Shown here piece by piece: positions 1-14,240 of a stretch of DNA of 45,996 nucleotides; positions within the stretch are counted from its first letter, which is position 1, and each line of letters starts with the position of its first letter. The position numbers were made by a program, and so were the translations under genes. Under the pieces are notes generated by a model. It was not told the DNA's origin and ran no database searches. It saw only the letters and a list, made by a program, of their open reading frames with translations. The DNA is from Staphylococcus devriesei (lineage in GTDB: Bacteria > Bacillota > Bacilli > Staphylococcales > Staphylococcaceae): the NCBI RefSeq assembly GCF_002902625.1, contig NZ_PPRG01000027.1, positions 1 to 45,996 on the forward strand, read 5' to 3'.

Positions 1-59
1 CCTATTTATACTCAAAATTTGATATTTTTAAAGAAAATAGTTAATAAATTACTGCTAAA

Positions 60-87
60 TTTGATAATTCATAAACTTTTGTATAAT
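60..87 (+). promoter_or_regulatory. Candidate promoter of the YwpF-like gene
   Basis: A perfect TATAAT (82-87) lies 26 bases upstream of the GTG start. TTTGAT/TTGATA at 60-66 gives a 15-16 base spacer. This is seen in the sequence; the activity is inferred. Confidence 0.5.
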
Positions 88-113
88 TTAAAATAATTTG
101 GGGATGTGAGAAA

Positions 114-557
114 GTGAAAACGTTTAAAGCGGTACGCTTCCAAATCATAAATGAAAATGGTAGGGTAACTGAATTTGAATTAGAAGATGGCGTTATTATT
201 AATAAAGAAAATAGTGGCACTGGCTGGCTATTAGAAATTGTAATTTCAAATGCCCATTATGAAACAATGCAGAAATACTACGATGAACAAACATTATTAG
301 ATATACGAGTAGTTATCACAAGACCTTCTAATGATCCAGCCTTATTTGATGCTACAATTAGAAATATCTCAACTTATGAGAAAACAATGTCGATTGTCTT
401 TGACTGTCATATTTATACTTTACGCCAAGTTTATGCTGAAAGTTTATTAGAACAATTGATTGATGAAGGTTTGTCAGGTGAAGAATTAAAAGTTACTTTC
501 AATCGCATGATGCAATCTAAACCTAAGCTAAAAGAAGAAAAATTTGATCGAGAATAA
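114..557 (+). CDS. YwpF-like family protein
   Basis: This encodes a 147-residue soluble protein with no signal peptide or membrane segment. It resembles the YwpF-like family of Bacillales, whose function is not established. In B. subtilis ywpF also lies close to fabZ, and that synteny supports the call. The start is GTG at 114: an ATG ten bases upstream runs straight into a stop, and a G-rich stretch (100-103) precedes it at a rather long distance. The middle of the protein is rich in beta-prone segments, and the C-terminus is charged and lysine/glutamate-rich. It is convergent with fabZ and separated from it by a perfect hairpin. The family assignment comes from overall sequence feel and context, not from a catalytic motif, and I propose no biochemical role. 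Confidence 0.7.
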   Translation: MKTFKAVRFQIINENGRVTEFELEDGVIINKENSGTGWLLEIVISNAHYETMQKYYDEQTLLDIRVVITRPSNDPALFDATIRNISTYEKTMSIVFDCHIYTLRQVYAESLLEQLIDEGLSGEELKVTFNRMMQSKPKLKEEKFDRE

Positions 558-561
558 CATT

Positions 562-600
562 AATTAAGCCTTAGCCATAAAAAATGGCTAAGGCTTAATT
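562..600. terminator. Bidirectional terminator, YwpF-like gene / fabZ
   Basis: A perfect 17-bp inverted repeat (562-578 with 584-600) has a five-A loop and T/A runs on both sides. It sits exactly between two convergent genes, so it probably ends both transcripts. Confidence 0.85.
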
Positions 601-640
601 TTAGCTTATAACTAGTTAAAATCACTCTAATTAGATACAT

Positions 641-1078
641 TTATGCATCTTGAATAGCAAAAGTAAGTTCACAACTACACGCTAGTTGTCCATCGACTGT
701 TGCTTTAGCTGTACCCTTACCTATAGGTCCTTTAATTTTAGTAATTTCTACTTCTAGCATTAAAGTATCCCCTGGAGTAACTTGTCTTTTAAAACGGCAT
801 TTATCAATTCCAGCAAACAAAGCTATTTTACCTTTATTCTCTTCACTATTAAGCATTGCTACAGCTCCTGTTTGAGCTAATGCTTCTGTAATTAGAACAC
901 CGGGCATTACTGCATAGTCAGGAAAATGACCTTGGAAGAAAGGTTCGTTACCTGAAACTTGTTTTAAACCCACGCAACGCTTTCCTTCTTCATACTCAAC
1001 AACTCTATCGATTAATAAAAAAGGTTGTCTATGCGGGATGATTTGTTTGATTTGATTATAATCGAAAATTGTTTCCAT
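641..1078 (-). CDS. fabZ: 3-hydroxyacyl-ACP dehydratase FabZ
   Basis: FabZ dehydrates (3R)-hydroxyacyl-ACP to trans-2-enoyl-ACP in the elongation cycle of type II fatty acid synthesis in the cytosol. The 145 residues match the usual length. The hot-dog fold signature is visible: His51 in GHFP and Glu65 in the helix after MPG are the expected catalytic pair. The start ATG is preceded by a GGAGG ribosome binding site. It lies downstream of murA on the same strand with a 114-base gap, an arrangement common in staphylococci. The gap between the genes shows only a weak imperfect hairpin, so co-transcription with murA is possible. The identification is secure. Confidence 0.97.
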   Translation of the reverse strand: METIFDYNQIKQIIPHRQPFLLIDRVVEYEEGKRCVGLKQVSGNEPFFQGHFPDYAVMPGVLITEALAQTGAVAMLNSEENKGKIALFAGIDKCRFKRQVTPGDTLMLEVEITKIKGPIGKGTAKATVDGQLACSCELTFAIQDA

Positions 1079-1192
1079 AAATAATAACCTCCAAAAGTAG
1101 AGGATGAGACGTTTAAATCATATTCTAGGTGTTGATCCAAATTGCCTCAACCTTTTTCTAAATCATATATTTAAGCATTATGCTCATTAGAA

Positions 1193-2458
1193 TTAATCAT
1201 TTACTCTTTGAATATCGGCACCTAGCGATTTTAATTTTTCATGGAAATTAACGTAACCACGATCTAAATGCTTTAATTCAGTTACTTGAGTAGTGCCTTC
1301 AGCTACTAATCCAGCTAAGATTAAGGCCGCTGCTGCTCTTAAATCAGTCGCTTTTACTTGAGCACCTTGAAGTTGGCTCTTACCTTCAATCTTAGCGCTT
1401 CGTCCTTCGACAGTAATATTAGCGTTCATACGTCTAAATTCAGCAACATGCATAAAACGATTTTCAAAGACTGTTTCCGTAATCACTTTATGACCTTCAG
1501 CAGTAAGTAATAAAGCCATCATTTGTGATTGCATATCAGTTGGAAATCCTGGATGAGGAAGTGTCTTAACGTCTACAGGTTTTAATTCATCATCAACCGT
1601 TACACGCACGCCTTCCTCTTGAAAATCTAATTTAACACCCATTTCTTCTAATTTGTAAATTAGACTAGTCATATGTTCTTTAACAGCATCACGTACAAAC
1701 ACATCGCCTCTGGTAATCGCAGCTGCAATGATTAATGTTCCGGCTTCAATTCTATCTGGAATAATAGAATGCTCAACGCCTTTTAATTTTTCTACACCAT
1801 GAATGGTAATCGTATCAGTACCAGCACCAGTCACTTTACCACCCATTTCATTAATGTAATTGGCTAAATCAACAATTTCAGGTTCTTTAGCAACATTTTC
1901 AATAACTGTTTTACCTTTAGCTAGTGATGCGGCCATAATAATATTTTGAGTAGCGCCTACACTAGGAAAATCTAAATGAATACTTGCGCCTTTTAAGCCA
2001 TCTTTAGTGCTAGCATAAATATTTCCATTTTCTAAATGGATTTCTGCGCCTAATGCCTCAAACCCTTTAATATGTTGTTCAATAGGACGAGCACCGATTG
2101 CACACCCTCCAGGAAGCGCAACGATAGCGTGGCCTAAACGAGCTAATAAAGGTCCCATCACTAATACACTAGCTCTCATTTTACTAACATATTCATATGG
2201 TGCTTGCTCGTTAAGTGTTGAAGAGGCGTCTACTGTTACAGCGCCATCCTCTTTATGGTATTCAACTTTAGCATTTAAAGTTTTTAATACATTATTAATT
2301 GTTACAACATCGCTTAAATCTGGAACGTTTGTTAATTTGCTTGTTCCTTCAGATGCCAATAATGATGCAGTTAAAACAGGTAATACTGCATTCTTTGCAC
2401 CTTCGACTTTAACTTCTCCAGTAAGGCGATTGCCTCCATTTATTACTATTTTATCCAT
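1193..2458 (-). CDS. murA: UDP-N-acetylglucosamine 1-carboxyvinyltransferase MurA
   Basis: MurA transfers enolpyruvate from phosphoenolpyruvate to UDP-GlcNAc, the first committed step of peptidoglycan synthesis in the cytosol and the target of fosfomycin. The 421 residues are full length and form the two-domain EPT fold. Lys22 in the N-terminal GAKNA motif and the catalytic Cys119 in PGGCAIG are both present, so the enzyme should be active and fosfomycin-sensitive at this residue. A GTGGAGG ribosome binding site precedes the ATG. A second paralogue (murZ) lies about 20 kb away. This copy is called murA because it neighbours the ATP synthase operon and fabZ, as in S. aureus. Confidence 0.97.
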   Translation of the reverse strand: MDKIVINGGNRLTGEVKVEGAKNAVLPVLTASLLASEGTSKLTNVPDLSDVVTINNVLKTLNAKVEYHKEDGAVTVDASSTLNEQAPYEYVSKMRASVLVMGPLLARLGHAIVALPGGCAIGARPIEQHIKGFEALGAEIHLENGNIYASTKDGLKGASIHLDFPSVGATQNIIMAASLAKGKTVIENVAKEPEIVDLANYINEMGGKVTGAGTDTITIHGVEKLKGVEHSIIPDRIEAGTLIIAAAITRGDVFVRDAVKEHMTSLIYKLEEMGVKLDFQEEGVRVTVDDELKPVDVKTLPHPGFPTDMQSQMMALLLTAEGHKVITETVFENRFMHVAEFRRMNANITVEGRSAKIEGKSQLQGAQVKATDLRAAAALILAGLVAEGTTQVTELKHLDRGYVNFHEKLKSLGADIQRVND

Positions 2459-2556
2459 TTTAATCCTCCACTTTAACTCCTATTACTTCTATCATTTCCC
2501 ATTTTTCAAATAATTATTTACTAATTATATCCATTTTTTAAATTATTTTACAGTTA

Positions 2557-2787
2557 TCAAAATAAATATTTTACTTGTGTAGAATACTGTAATAAATCAA
2601 CTAAAAAGTTGGTTACTGCTGTTCCTAATAAGATTGCTAAAAAAATCAAGCAAACTTGAACTTGAGTAGTATACCCTTTTTTAAAGAGATTATCCAACTT
2701 AAGAGAGTTTAATGCCCAATAAGCAATACAAATACAAATCACATATAAAATTAAACGTATAACTGCAAATTGTCCAATATAATCCAT
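2557..2787 (-). CDS. DUF1146 family small membrane protein (YwzB-like)
   Basis: This encodes a 76-residue protein with two hydrophobic segments (about residues 8-28 and 42-64) separated by a short loop with basic residues, as expected for a two-pass membrane protein. It fits the DUF1146/YwzB family, which in Bacillales sits between the ATP synthase operon and murA. The function is unknown. The ATG follows an AAGGAGAG ribosome binding site. It is 98 bases upstream of murA on the same strand and may share its transcript. A TATAAT at 2814-2819 is a plausible -10 element, but I see no convincing -35. Confidence 0.8.
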   Translation of the reverse strand: MDYIGQFAVIRLILYVICICIAYWALNSLKLDNLFKKGYTTQVQVCLIFLAILLGTAVTNFLVDLLQYSTQVKYLF

Positions 2788-3000
2788 ATCTTACTCTCCT
2801 TAGAGATTACTGTATTATATTGTACCTTAAATAGGTAGAGAATGATACTAATGATAATCATCAAACATACAAAAAAAGCGAGATAATTTCTATTATCTTT
2901 TCGTGAGTTTTGTAGTCTAATCTTAGTTATTTGGATTTAATAAAAGGTAAATTGGAGTTTCAACGCATAGGGAGTTTATACAATTATTTACATACTAAAA

Positions 3001-3037
3001 AGAGACTAAGCCACTTTATATAAATGACTTAGTCCCT
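3001..3037 (-). terminator. Terminator of the ATP synthase operon
   Basis: The inverted repeat around GACTAAG/CTTAGTC (3004-3010 with 3028-3034, extended by G-U pairs) is followed on the minus strand by a run of T. It lies downstream of atpC. A T-rich stretch on the other side could make it act in both directions. Confidence 0.65.
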
Positions 3038-3118
3038 TTATTTATTGGCAATAGTTGATTGAAACAAAGAGAAGTTCGAGTATCTCTTTCTTTACCTCTA
3101 TTCAACATTGCTAGTGCG

Positions 3119-3166
3119 AGACTATGAAATCTTTAAAAATTTATAAAGTTTCTGTCTCGCTCTTTT
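3119..3166. repeat. Hairpin element with GCGAGAC/GTCTCGC arms
   Basis: The arms GCGAGAC and GTCTCGC flank a second complementary stretch (AATCTTT against AAAGTTT), giving a long imperfect hairpin just after atpC. The T-rich tail lies on the plus-strand side, opposite to atp transcription. It could be a dispersed staphylococcal intergenic repeat; I cannot test copy number here. Confidence 0.5.
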
Positions 3167-3173
3167 ATTTAAT

Positions 3174-3575
3174 TTATTTCAATTCAGCTACACGTAAGCG
3201 ATTTTCAGCTCTGGCTAATGCTCGCTGAGCTCGGTAAATATCACTGTTATCTTCATCTTCCAAATGAGATTTTGCTCTTTGACGGGCTAATTTTGCTCTT
3301 TCAACATCAATCTCACTAGCAGTTTCAGCTGTTTGGACAATAACACTTACTTTATGATGTCTAATTTCAACAAAGCCACCACTAACAGCTATATATTCAG
3401 TGCCATTTCTAAAATTAACTTTTACATGGCCTGTTTTTAATGCGGCAACTGTCGGGATGTGTCCACTCATGATACCCATTTCACCAGCTGTTGTTTGAAA
3501 GACAACTAGTTCAACTTCATCTTTTTCGTAGACTGAACCATTAGGAGTGACAATATCAAGATTTAATGTACTCAT
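3174..3575 (-). CDS. atpC: F1Fo ATP synthase subunit epsilon
   Basis: Epsilon is part of the central stalk of F1 and couples rotation to the c-ring; its C-terminal helices can inhibit ATP hydrolysis. The 133 residues show an N-terminal beta-sandwich (about 1-85, with the GEMGIMSGHIPTV motif near residues 31-43) and a charged helical hairpin (about 88-133) rich in Arg, Ala and Glu. It is the last gene of the operon and starts 21 bases after atpD, with a TAGGAGG ribosome binding site. The identification is secure from sequence and position. Confidence 0.97.
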   Translation of the reverse strand: MSTLNLDIVTPNGSVYEKDEVELVVFQTTAGEMGIMSGHIPTVAALKTGHVKVNFRNGTEYIAVSGGFVEIRHHKVSVIVQTAETASEIDVERAKLARQRAKSHLEDEDNSDIYRAQRALARAENRLRVAELK

Positions 3576-3596
3576 TATCTATACCTCCTAATTATT

Positions 3597-5896
<2,300 letters not shown>

Positions 5897-5927
5897 TATC
5901 TCACCACCTTTTCGATTTAAAGTTTAA

Positions 5928-7436
<1,509 letters not shown>

Positions 7437-7457
7437 CTATGTCACTCCTCTTTTATT

Positions 7458-7997
7458 TTAGTTAACTCTTTTAAATTTACGTTCAATTTGTTCTAAATCT
7501 TTTCTAACACTACCATCTAGTACCGTTGTACCGACTTTCACTCTAAATCCACCAATTAGATTAGGATTAATTTTAGTCGTAATATGTACTTGAGCTAGTT
7601 TTGTTTTATTAATGATTAATGCTTTAATTCTTTCAAGTTCTTCGTCGCTTAGTTGATAAACTGATTCAACAATAGCCGAGTCTTGATTGTAATGTTCATT
7701 ATATAGACTTTTAAACTCTTTAAAGATTGAATTAATAAGTTCTAAATGACGGTTGTTAGCAAGAATCATTAACATATTTTTTAAATAGCCATTCGCCTCG
7801 CCAAATACATGCTCAACAAACTGACGTCTTTGAGATGCCGGTTGATTAGGATTTGAATCTATGGCTTTTAAATCTTTAGTATAGTCTTGAGTAGCATGAT
7901 TCACTACTTCTAATTCTTCATACATTAAATCCAAGTTTTCTTTCTTAAGAGATACGTCAAATAATGCTTTAGCGTATTTATTTGCTACGTTTGCCAT
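7458..7997 (-). CDS. atpH: F1Fo ATP synthase subunit delta
   Basis: Delta connects the top of F1 to the b-subunit peripheral stalk. The 179 residues have the six-helix N-terminal domain (about 1-105) beginning [10 protein letters not shown], the usual OSCP/delta signature, and a C-terminal alpha/beta domain containing [13 protein letters not shown] (near 144-156). Its ATG overlaps the stop of atpF by one base (TAATG), so the two are translationally coupled. Confidence 0.98.
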   Translation of the reverse strand: MANVANKYAKALFDVSLKKENLDLMYEELEVVNHATQDYTKDLKAIDSNPNQPASQRRQFVEHVFGEANGYLKNMLMILANNRHLELINSIFKEFKSLYNEHYNQDSAIVESVYQLSDEELERIKALIINKTKLAQVHITTKINPNLIGGFRVKVGTTVLDGSVRKDLEQIERKFKRVN

Positions 7998-8521
7998 TAT
8001 TTATCGCCTGCCTCTTTAAGATACTTATCAACTAGTGCTTTTTGATCTTGTTCAGAAATTTCTTTTTGTAAGACTTTAGAAGCGATCAATACTGATAATT
8101 CAGAAACTTGGTTATTAATATCTGCAAGTGCTCTTTCTTTTTCACTATTGATTTCACTCTGTGCTGTTTCAATCATGCCGTTTGCACGAATATTAGCCTC
8201 ATGTAGAATATCTTCTTGTTGCTTACGTGCTTGCACTCTAGCATCTTCGAGAATACGTTGAACTTCATCTTGTGTTTCTTTAAGTGTCTTTTTATTTTCT
8301 TCTTCAAGTTTTTGAGCGTTAAGTTTTGCTTCTTCAGCTTCATCAATATCTCTATTAATATCACGTTCACGTTTATCCATTACTTCTTTTAATGGACCCC
8401 AAGCAAATTTCTTTAATAACGCTAATAGAATAATAAAGGTAGCTAAAGTAACGAATACTGTACCCCACTCAACGCCACCACTTGCTGCGCCTAAAACGAA
8501 TGAATTAGTTAATGCATTCAC
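7997..8521 (-). CDS. atpF: F1Fo ATP synthase subunit b
   Basis: Subunit b forms the membrane-anchored peripheral stalk. The 174 residues have one transmembrane helix (about 19-38) followed by a very long charged coiled coil (about 45-150) and a C-terminal delta-binding part ([14 protein letters not shown]). The start is GTG at 8519-8521, with GGAG twelve bases upstream; this spacing is on the long side, but no better start exists before the transmembrane segment. The stop overlaps the atpH start by one base. Confidence 0.97.
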   Translation of the reverse strand: MNALTNSFVLGAASGGVEWGTVFVTLATFIILLALLKKFAWGPLKEVMDKRERDINRDIDEAEEAKLNAQKLEEENKKTLKETQDEVQRILEDARVQARKQQEDILHEANIRANGMIETAQSEINSEKERALADINNQVSELSVLIASKVLQKEISEQDQKALVDKYLKEAGDK

Positions 8522-8613
8522 TGGTATATGACACTCCTTTCATTATTAATCATCACTATGTCATTAAATAAAACGAACGGCGAAGGTCCAAGAGACTTCG
8601 CCATGAAATTTTC

Positions 8614-8850
<237 letters not shown>

Positions 8851-8855
8851 TTAAA

Positions 8856-9958
<1,103 letters not shown>

Positions 9959-10019
9959 TATTTATGCCTCCAAATTTACTTATGACAACCACGTAAACCG
10001 TCCCACTCATACAATTTCA

Positions 10020-10048
10020 ATAATAATATAGGGGATATAGTGTGTCAA
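10020..10048 (-). promoter_or_regulatory. Promoter of the ATP synthase operon
   Basis: On the minus strand, a perfect TTGACA (10043-10048) is separated by exactly 17 bases from TATTAT (10020-10025), about 60 bases upstream of atpI. It is a consensus-like vegetative promoter, and none comparable is seen inside the operon. Confidence 0.8.
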
Positions 10049-10073
10049 TTTTATTCAAGTTATTGCACAATTT

Positions 10074-10118
10074 AAAAGCTATTTCGTCACAAGTTGTTCT
10101 TATTTTTAATTAGCTTTT
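10074..10118 (-). terminator. Weak hairpin after mnaA
   Basis: The 8-bp arms AAAAGCTA/TAGCTTTT are separated by about 29 bases, and one arm overlaps the mnaA stop codon. Only a short T-rich tail follows, so termination is uncertain. Confidence 0.35.
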
Positions 10119-11250
10119 ATCCTTTAAATTCTTTAGGTTGTTTATTTGAGAGGCCTAAATAATATTTAATACTATCACATATTCTTGTTGAAGCTTCCCC
10201 ATCACCATAAGGATTTTGAGTCATCGCCATAGTTTGGTAGATAGATGTATCATCTAATAATTTCTTAGTTTCAGAGTAGACACTATCTATGTTTGTACCT
10301 ATTACTTTTAACGTGCCCGCTTCAACACCTTCAGGTCTTTCAGTAACATCCCGAAGCACTAGTACTGGTTTATTCAGTGATGGTGCTTCTTCTTGAACTC
10401 CACCTGAATCCGTCAAAATTAGATACGCTTTACTAGCAAAATTATGAAAATCAACTACATCTAAAGGTTCAATTAATTTAATACGTGAGTGTTCACCAAG
10501 GAATTCTTTAGATAATTCTCTTACTTTAGGATTTAAATGGATGGGATAAACTACCACTACATCCTCATAATCATCTACTAATTTTCGAATTGCTTGAAAA
10601 ACATTAATCATTGGTTGCCCAATGTTTTCTCTGCGATGTACTGTTAATAAAAGAATCCTTTTATTATTGTGTTCATCTAATACTTTAGAATTATAATCAT
10701 CTTTTATTGTTAGATTTAAGGTATCGATTGCTGTATTACCGGTAACTATGATTGAATCTTGAGGTTTTTGTTCATTAATTAAATTCATCGCTGCACGAGC
10801 AGTTGGAGCAAAATGTAAGTCAGCGATGTTACTCACCATTTGGCGATTAATTTCTTCAGGAAAAGGTGCGTACTTATCTCTTGTTCTTAATCCTGCTTCC
10901 ACATGCCCTACTGAGACTTGGTTATAAAATGCAGCAAGCGCTCCGGAAAATGTAGTTGTTGTATCTCCATGTACTAATACCATATCTGGTTGTTCCTCTT
11001 TGATAATTAGTTCAAGCTGATTCATTGCTCTAGATGTAATTTCTGAAAGTGTTTGCCCTTTTTTCATAACATCTAAATCATAATGAGGTTTGATATCAAA
11101 CGTTTGAAGTACAGAATCTAACATTTCTCGATGTTGAGCAGTTACAACAATCATTGGCTCCAACACTGAATCATTTTCTAGTGCTTTTACCAATGGTGCC
11201 ATTTTAATCGCTTCTGGTCTTGTACCAAAGACTGTCATAATCTTTCTCAT
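10117..11250 (-). CDS. mnaA: UDP-N-acetylglucosamine 2-epimerase (non-hydrolysing)
   Basis: The enzyme interconverts UDP-GlcNAc and UDP-ManNAc in the cytosol, supplying ManNAc for the wall teichoic acid linkage unit. The 377 residues form the two-Rossmann GT-B-like fold. Visible motifs are TRPEAIKMAPL near the N-terminus, HGDTTTTFSGALAAF (about 95-109), VHRRENIG and LTDSGGVQEE, the last being part of the UDP-binding C-terminal domain. It lies 18 bases downstream of upp and is probably co-transcribed with glyA-upp. Staphylococci often have a second epimerase in the capsule locus; this housekeeping copy next to the atp operon is usually called mnaA. Confidence 0.93.
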   Translation of the reverse strand: MRKIMTVFGTRPEAIKMAPLVKALENDSVLEPMIVVTAQHREMLDSVLQTFDIKPHYDLDVMKKGQTLSEITSRAMNQLELIIKEEQPDMVLVHGDTTTTFSGALAAFYNQVSVGHVEAGLRTRDKYAPFPEEINRQMVSNIADLHFAPTARAAMNLINEQKPQDSIIVTGNTAIDTLNLTIKDDYNSKVLDEHNNKRILLLTVHRRENIGQPMINVFQAIRKLVDDYEDVVVVYPIHLNPKVRELSKEFLGEHSRIKLIEPLDVVDFHNFASKAYLILTDSGGVQEEAPSLNKPVLVLRDVTERPEGVEAGTLKVIGTNIDSVYSETKKLLDDTSIYQTMAMTQNPYGDGEASTRICDSIKYYLGLSNKQPKEFKG

Positions 11251-11268
11251 ATCTTATTTCTCCTAACA

Positions 11269-11898
11269 CTATTTAGTGCCGAATAGTCTGTCTCCAGCAT
11301 CACCCAATCCAGGTGTAATGTATGCTTTATCATTAAGTTTCTCATCTAGTGCTGCTATATAAATATCTACATCGTCATGAGCTTCTTTCATTTTTTCTAC
11401 GCCTTCAGGTGCTGCAATTAGGCACATGAATCTAATGTTTTTAGCGCCACGCTTTTTAAGTGAATTAATCGCTTCAATTGCTGAGGCTCCAGTTGCTAAC
11501 ATTGGATCAACTACAATAATTTGTCTTTCGTCAATATCTTGTGGAAGCTTCGCAAAATATTCAACGGCTTTTAAAGTTTCAGGGTCACGGTATAGACCAA
11601 TATGACCAACACGTGCTGCTGGAACTAAGCTTAATACACCATCCGTCATTCCTAAACCTGCTCTAAGGATAGGCACGATAGCGAGTTTTTTACCTGCTAA
11701 TCTTTTAGCAGTCATAGTAGTTACAGGGGTTTTAACTTCAACGTCTTGTAGTTCTAAATCTCTAGTTACTTCGTAAGCCATTAGCATGCCTACTTCGTCA
11801 ACGAGTTCTCTAAATACTTTAGTCCCAGTATTTACGTCGCGAATATAACTTAATTTGTGTTGAATTAATGGGTGATCAAATACATGTACTTTGCTCAT
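11269..11898 (-). CDS. upp: Uracil phosphoribosyltransferase
   Basis: Upp converts uracil and PRPP to UMP in pyrimidine salvage. The 209 residues are the standard length. The PRPP-binding loop [15 protein letters not shown] (about 131-145) is intact, as are the RAGLGM segment and the C-terminal uracil-binding [10 protein letters not shown]. It starts 28 bases after glyA with a GGAGG site. The gene order glyA-upp next to the ATP synthase operon is conserved in many Firmicutes. I see no PyrR-type leader upstream. Confidence 0.98.
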   Translation of the reverse strand: MSKVHVFDHPLIQHKLSYIRDVNTGTKVFRELVDEVGMLMAYEVTRDLELQDVEVKTPVTTMTAKRLAGKKLAIVPILRAGLGMTDGVLSLVPAARVGHIGLYRDPETLKAVEYFAKLPQDIDERQIIVVDPMLATGASAIEAINSLKKRGAKNIRFMCLIAAPEGVEKMKEAHDDVDIYIAALDEKLNDKAYITPGLGDAGDRLFGTK

Positions 11899-11926
11899 TA
11901 TTACTTTTCCTCCAATTTAAATACAA

Positions 11927-13165
11927 TTATTCATATAATGGGTGTTTCGAAGTTAAACTAGTTACTCTTTCTCTAGCTTCTTTTAATTTTGAGTCATCAT
12001 TTGGGTTTTTCAATACTAGACTAATAATACGCCCAACTTCTTTAAAAGCTTCTTCATCAAAACCTCTTGTAGTTGCAGCTGGAGTACCTAATCGGATACC
12101 ACTTGTAACGAAAGCTTTTTCTTGGTCAAATGGAATAGTATTTTTATTGCATGTTATACCAATCGAATCTAACGTTGCTTCCGCTTCTTTACCAGTTACA
12201 TTAACAGAGTTTTTAACGTCAACTAATAATAGGTGGTTGTCTGTTCCGCCAGAAACAATTCTGAAACCTTCTTCTTGTAAAGTTTCTGCTAAAACTTTAG
12301 CGTTTTTAATAACTTGTTCTTGGTAAGCTTTAAAATTTTGTTCTAACGCTTCACCAAACGCTACTGCTTTGGCAGCTATAACATGTTCTAAAGGTCCACC
12401 TTGGATACCAGGGAAAATTGTTTTATCAATTTCTTTTTTATATTTCTCTTTACAAAGAATTAAGCCACCACGAGGCCCTCTTAATGTTTTATGAGTAGTT
12501 GTTGTTACAAAGTCAGCATATTCAACCGGATTAGCATGTAAACCAGCGGCAACTAAGCCAGCTATATGTGCCATATCGACCATTAATTTAGCACCAACTT
12601 CATCAGCGATTTCTTTAAACTTTTTAAAGTCTAATTCTCTTGAATAAGCTGAAGTACCTGCAACGATTAGTTTAGGTTTGTGCTGTTGTGCTAATTTACG
12701 TACTTCTTCGTAGTCAATTCTCTCTGCTTCTTTATCTACACCGTACTCTACGAAATTATAAAATTTACCACTAAAATTTACTGGTGAGCCGTGTGTTAAA
12801 TGGCCTCCATGGCTTAAATTCATACCTAGTACTGTATCGCCCATTTCTAATGCTACTAAGTAAACTGCCATGTTAGCTTGAGATCCTGAATGTGGTTGTA
12901 CGTTAACATGTTCAGCTCCAAACAAAGCTTTTGCACGTTCAATCGCAATTGTTTCAGAAACATCTATATAGCCACAACCACCATAATAACGACGTCCAGG
13001 GTAGCCTTCAGCATATTTATTAGTCATTACAGAACCTTGCGCTTCCATAACTGCTTCAGAAACAAAGTTTTCAGATGCTATAAGTTCGATATTATTGTTT
13101 TGTCTGTTGTACTCATTTTGAATGGCCTCATAAATAACTTTATCTTGATTTTTGATATATGACAT
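11927..13165 (-). CDS. glyA: Serine hydroxymethyltransferase
   Basis: GlyA converts serine and tetrahydrofolate to glycine and 5,10-methylene-THF, the main source of one-carbon units for thymidylate and purine synthesis. The 412 residues are full length. The PLP lysine is Lys226 in [14 protein letters not shown], and the substrate-site [11 protein letters not shown] segment (54-63) is present. A GGGGG-containing ribosome binding site precedes the ATG. It follows the UPF0340 gene by 24 bases and precedes upp, so transcription from the UPF0340 gene through mnaA is likely. Confidence 0.98.
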   Translation of the reverse strand: MSYIKNQDKVIYEAIQNEYNRQNNNIELIASENFVSEAVMEAQGSVMTNKYAEGYPGRRYYGGCGYIDVSETIAIERAKALFGAEHVNVQPHSGSQANMAVYLVALEMGDTVLGMNLSHGGHLTHGSPVNFSGKFYNFVEYGVDKEAERIDYEEVRKLAQQHKPKLIVAGTSAYSRELDFKKFKEIADEVGAKLMVDMAHIAGLVAAGLHANPVEYADFVTTTTHKTLRGPRGGLILCKEKYKKEIDKTIFPGIQGGPLEHVIAAKAVAFGEALEQNFKAYQEQVIKNAKVLAETLQEEGFRIVSGGTDNHLLLVDVKNSVNVTGKEAEATLDSIGITCNKNTIPFDQEKAFVTSGIRLGTPAATTRGFDEEAFKEVGRIISLVLKNPNDDSKLKEARERVTSLTSKHPLYE

Positions 13166-13189
13166 AAAAATTCCCCCTATTTTTAGAAA

Positions 13190-13714
13190 CTACTCATATT
13201 TAGCTCGTTCACCGCCGACTTTTTTAGGTCTAGAAGTGGCAATAGTAACAATAGCTTCGCCCACTTGTTTAACACTAGTTCTAATCGGCACGCAAACATG
13301 TTTAATATGCATTCCAATTAGTGTTTGGCCAATATCAATACCCTTAGGAACAGTGATATGCTCAACAACTACTGGATCTTTCATATGTTGATACGCGTAT
13401 GTTGCAAGACTTCCACCAGCATGAACATCGGGAACAACTGTGACTTCTTCCATCGTTAACGGATTAAAATCTTCTCGTTCAATAGTAATTGATCTATTGA
13501 TATGTTCACAACCTTGGAATGCAAAAGAGACGCCTGTGTCTTTTTTTACCTTTTCTAGTGAATTAAAAATATCTTTAGCAACATCCATTGAACCAACTGA
13601 ACCAATTTTTTCACCTATAACTTCAGAAGTCGAACATCCAATTAGGCAAATTTCACCTTCTTTAAAAAATGATTGTTCTTTCAATTCATTTAACAAAGTT
13701 GTAAGTTCTTGCAT
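13190..13714 (-). CDS. UPF0340 / TIGR01440 family protein (YwlG-like)
   Basis: This encodes a soluble protein of about 174 residues in the UPF0340 (DUF436) family. Its function is not known. Conserved-looking stretches are [44 protein letters not shown] and the C-terminal [12 protein letters not shown]. The two cysteines in GCST and GCEH could be functional, but this is inference. An ATG-AAT-ATG pair occurs at the start; I prefer the second ATG (13714) because the GGGAG site is too close to the first. It sits between ptpB and glyA, as in other staphylococci and B. subtilis. Confidence 0.85.
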   Translation of the reverse strand: MQELTTLLNELKEQSFFKEGEICLIGCSTSEVIGEKIGSVGSMDVAKDIFNSLEKVKKDTGVSFAFQGCEHINRSITIEREDFNPLTMEEVTVVPDVHAGGSLATYAYQHMKDPVVVEHITVPKGIDIGQTLIGMHIKHVCVPIRTSVKQVGEAIVTIATSRPKKVGGERAKYE

Positions 13715-13744
13715 ATTCATCTCTCCCTTGATTACATATTAAAA

Positions 13745-13770
13745 GAAGCATAGCAAACTAACTATACTTC
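13745..13770 (-). terminator. Terminator after ptpB
   Basis: A stem GAAGCATAG/CTATACTTC (13745-13753 with 13762-13770, one G-U pair) with an 8-base loop is followed on the minus strand by TTTTAAT. It would separate the sua5-ptpB transcript from the UPF0340-glyA-upp-mnaA transcript, at least partly. Confidence 0.65.
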
Positions 13771-13823
13771 TTCATTATAACGTATTTAGGACGTTACATA
13801 TACTATTTGTATAATATTTCGCT

Positions 13824-14240
13824 TTATGAAACATGAGTTAATCTATCAATTAAGTAATATAATTGATTAAAGGTTTCCCGATACGTATCAATACTACCTC
13901 CGAATGGGTCATCAATGTCCATTGATTCCCCAACATATTCACTTAGTTGATATATATGTTTTTGATTTCCATAGAGATGTTGCAACTGTAATTTATGATT
14001 TTCTGTCATCGTAAGAATTAAATCACTTTGCAAGTCGTCTTCACTAAACTGTTGTGCTGTTGAAGGTTCTGGCAAGTCATTTTTCAAAATAACTTCCAAT
14101 GCTTCGGGAGTAATTGCTTGACCATTAGAAGCAAATAATCCTCTAGAATTAACTTCGTCGTTCTTCAATAATCTCTTTGCTATACTTTCAGCAATCGGAC
14201 TGCGACAAGTATTACCGGTACATACAAATGTTATTTTCAT
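13824..14240 (-). CDS. ptpB: Protein-arginine phosphatase of the LMW-PTP family (YwlE/PtpB)
   Basis: The 138-residue protein is a low-molecular-weight phosphatase. The P-loop Cys7-Thr-Gly-Asn-Thr11-Cys-Arg13 holds the nucleophile and phosphate-binding arginine, and the general acid lies in the DDPFGG segment (about 111-116). The Thr at position 11 is the residue that, in B. subtilis YwlE, distinguishes arginine phosphatases from tyrosine phosphatases, which usually have Ile there. It therefore probably reverses protein arginine phosphorylation by McsB, which marks proteins for ClpCP. Its ATG overlaps the sua5 stop by four bases (ATGA), indicating translational coupling. Confidence 0.9.
   Translation of the reverse strand: MKITFVCTGNTCRSPIAESIAKRLLKNDEVNSRGLFASNGQAITPEALEVILKNDLPEPSTAQQFSEDDLQSDLILTMTENHKLQLQHLYGNQKHIYQLSEYVGESMDIDDPFGGSIDTYRETFNQLYYLIDRLTHVS

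Larger units (their letters stand above)
2788..3173. other. Non-coding region between atpC and the DUF1146 gene
   Basis: This 386-base gap holds a possible -10 element for the DUF1146 gene (TATAAT on minus, 2814-2819), an 11-bp palindrome ATGATAATCAT (2851-2861) resembling the core of a Fur box, a small 7-bp inverted repeat (2881-2898), and two larger hairpins at 3001-3037 and 3119-3166. No coding sequence is convincing. Confidence 0.6.

Noticed and set aside
3119..3166. The GCGAGAC hairpin as the main terminator of the ATP synthase operon
   Set aside because: No T-run follows it on the minus strand; the hairpin at 3001-3037 fits better.
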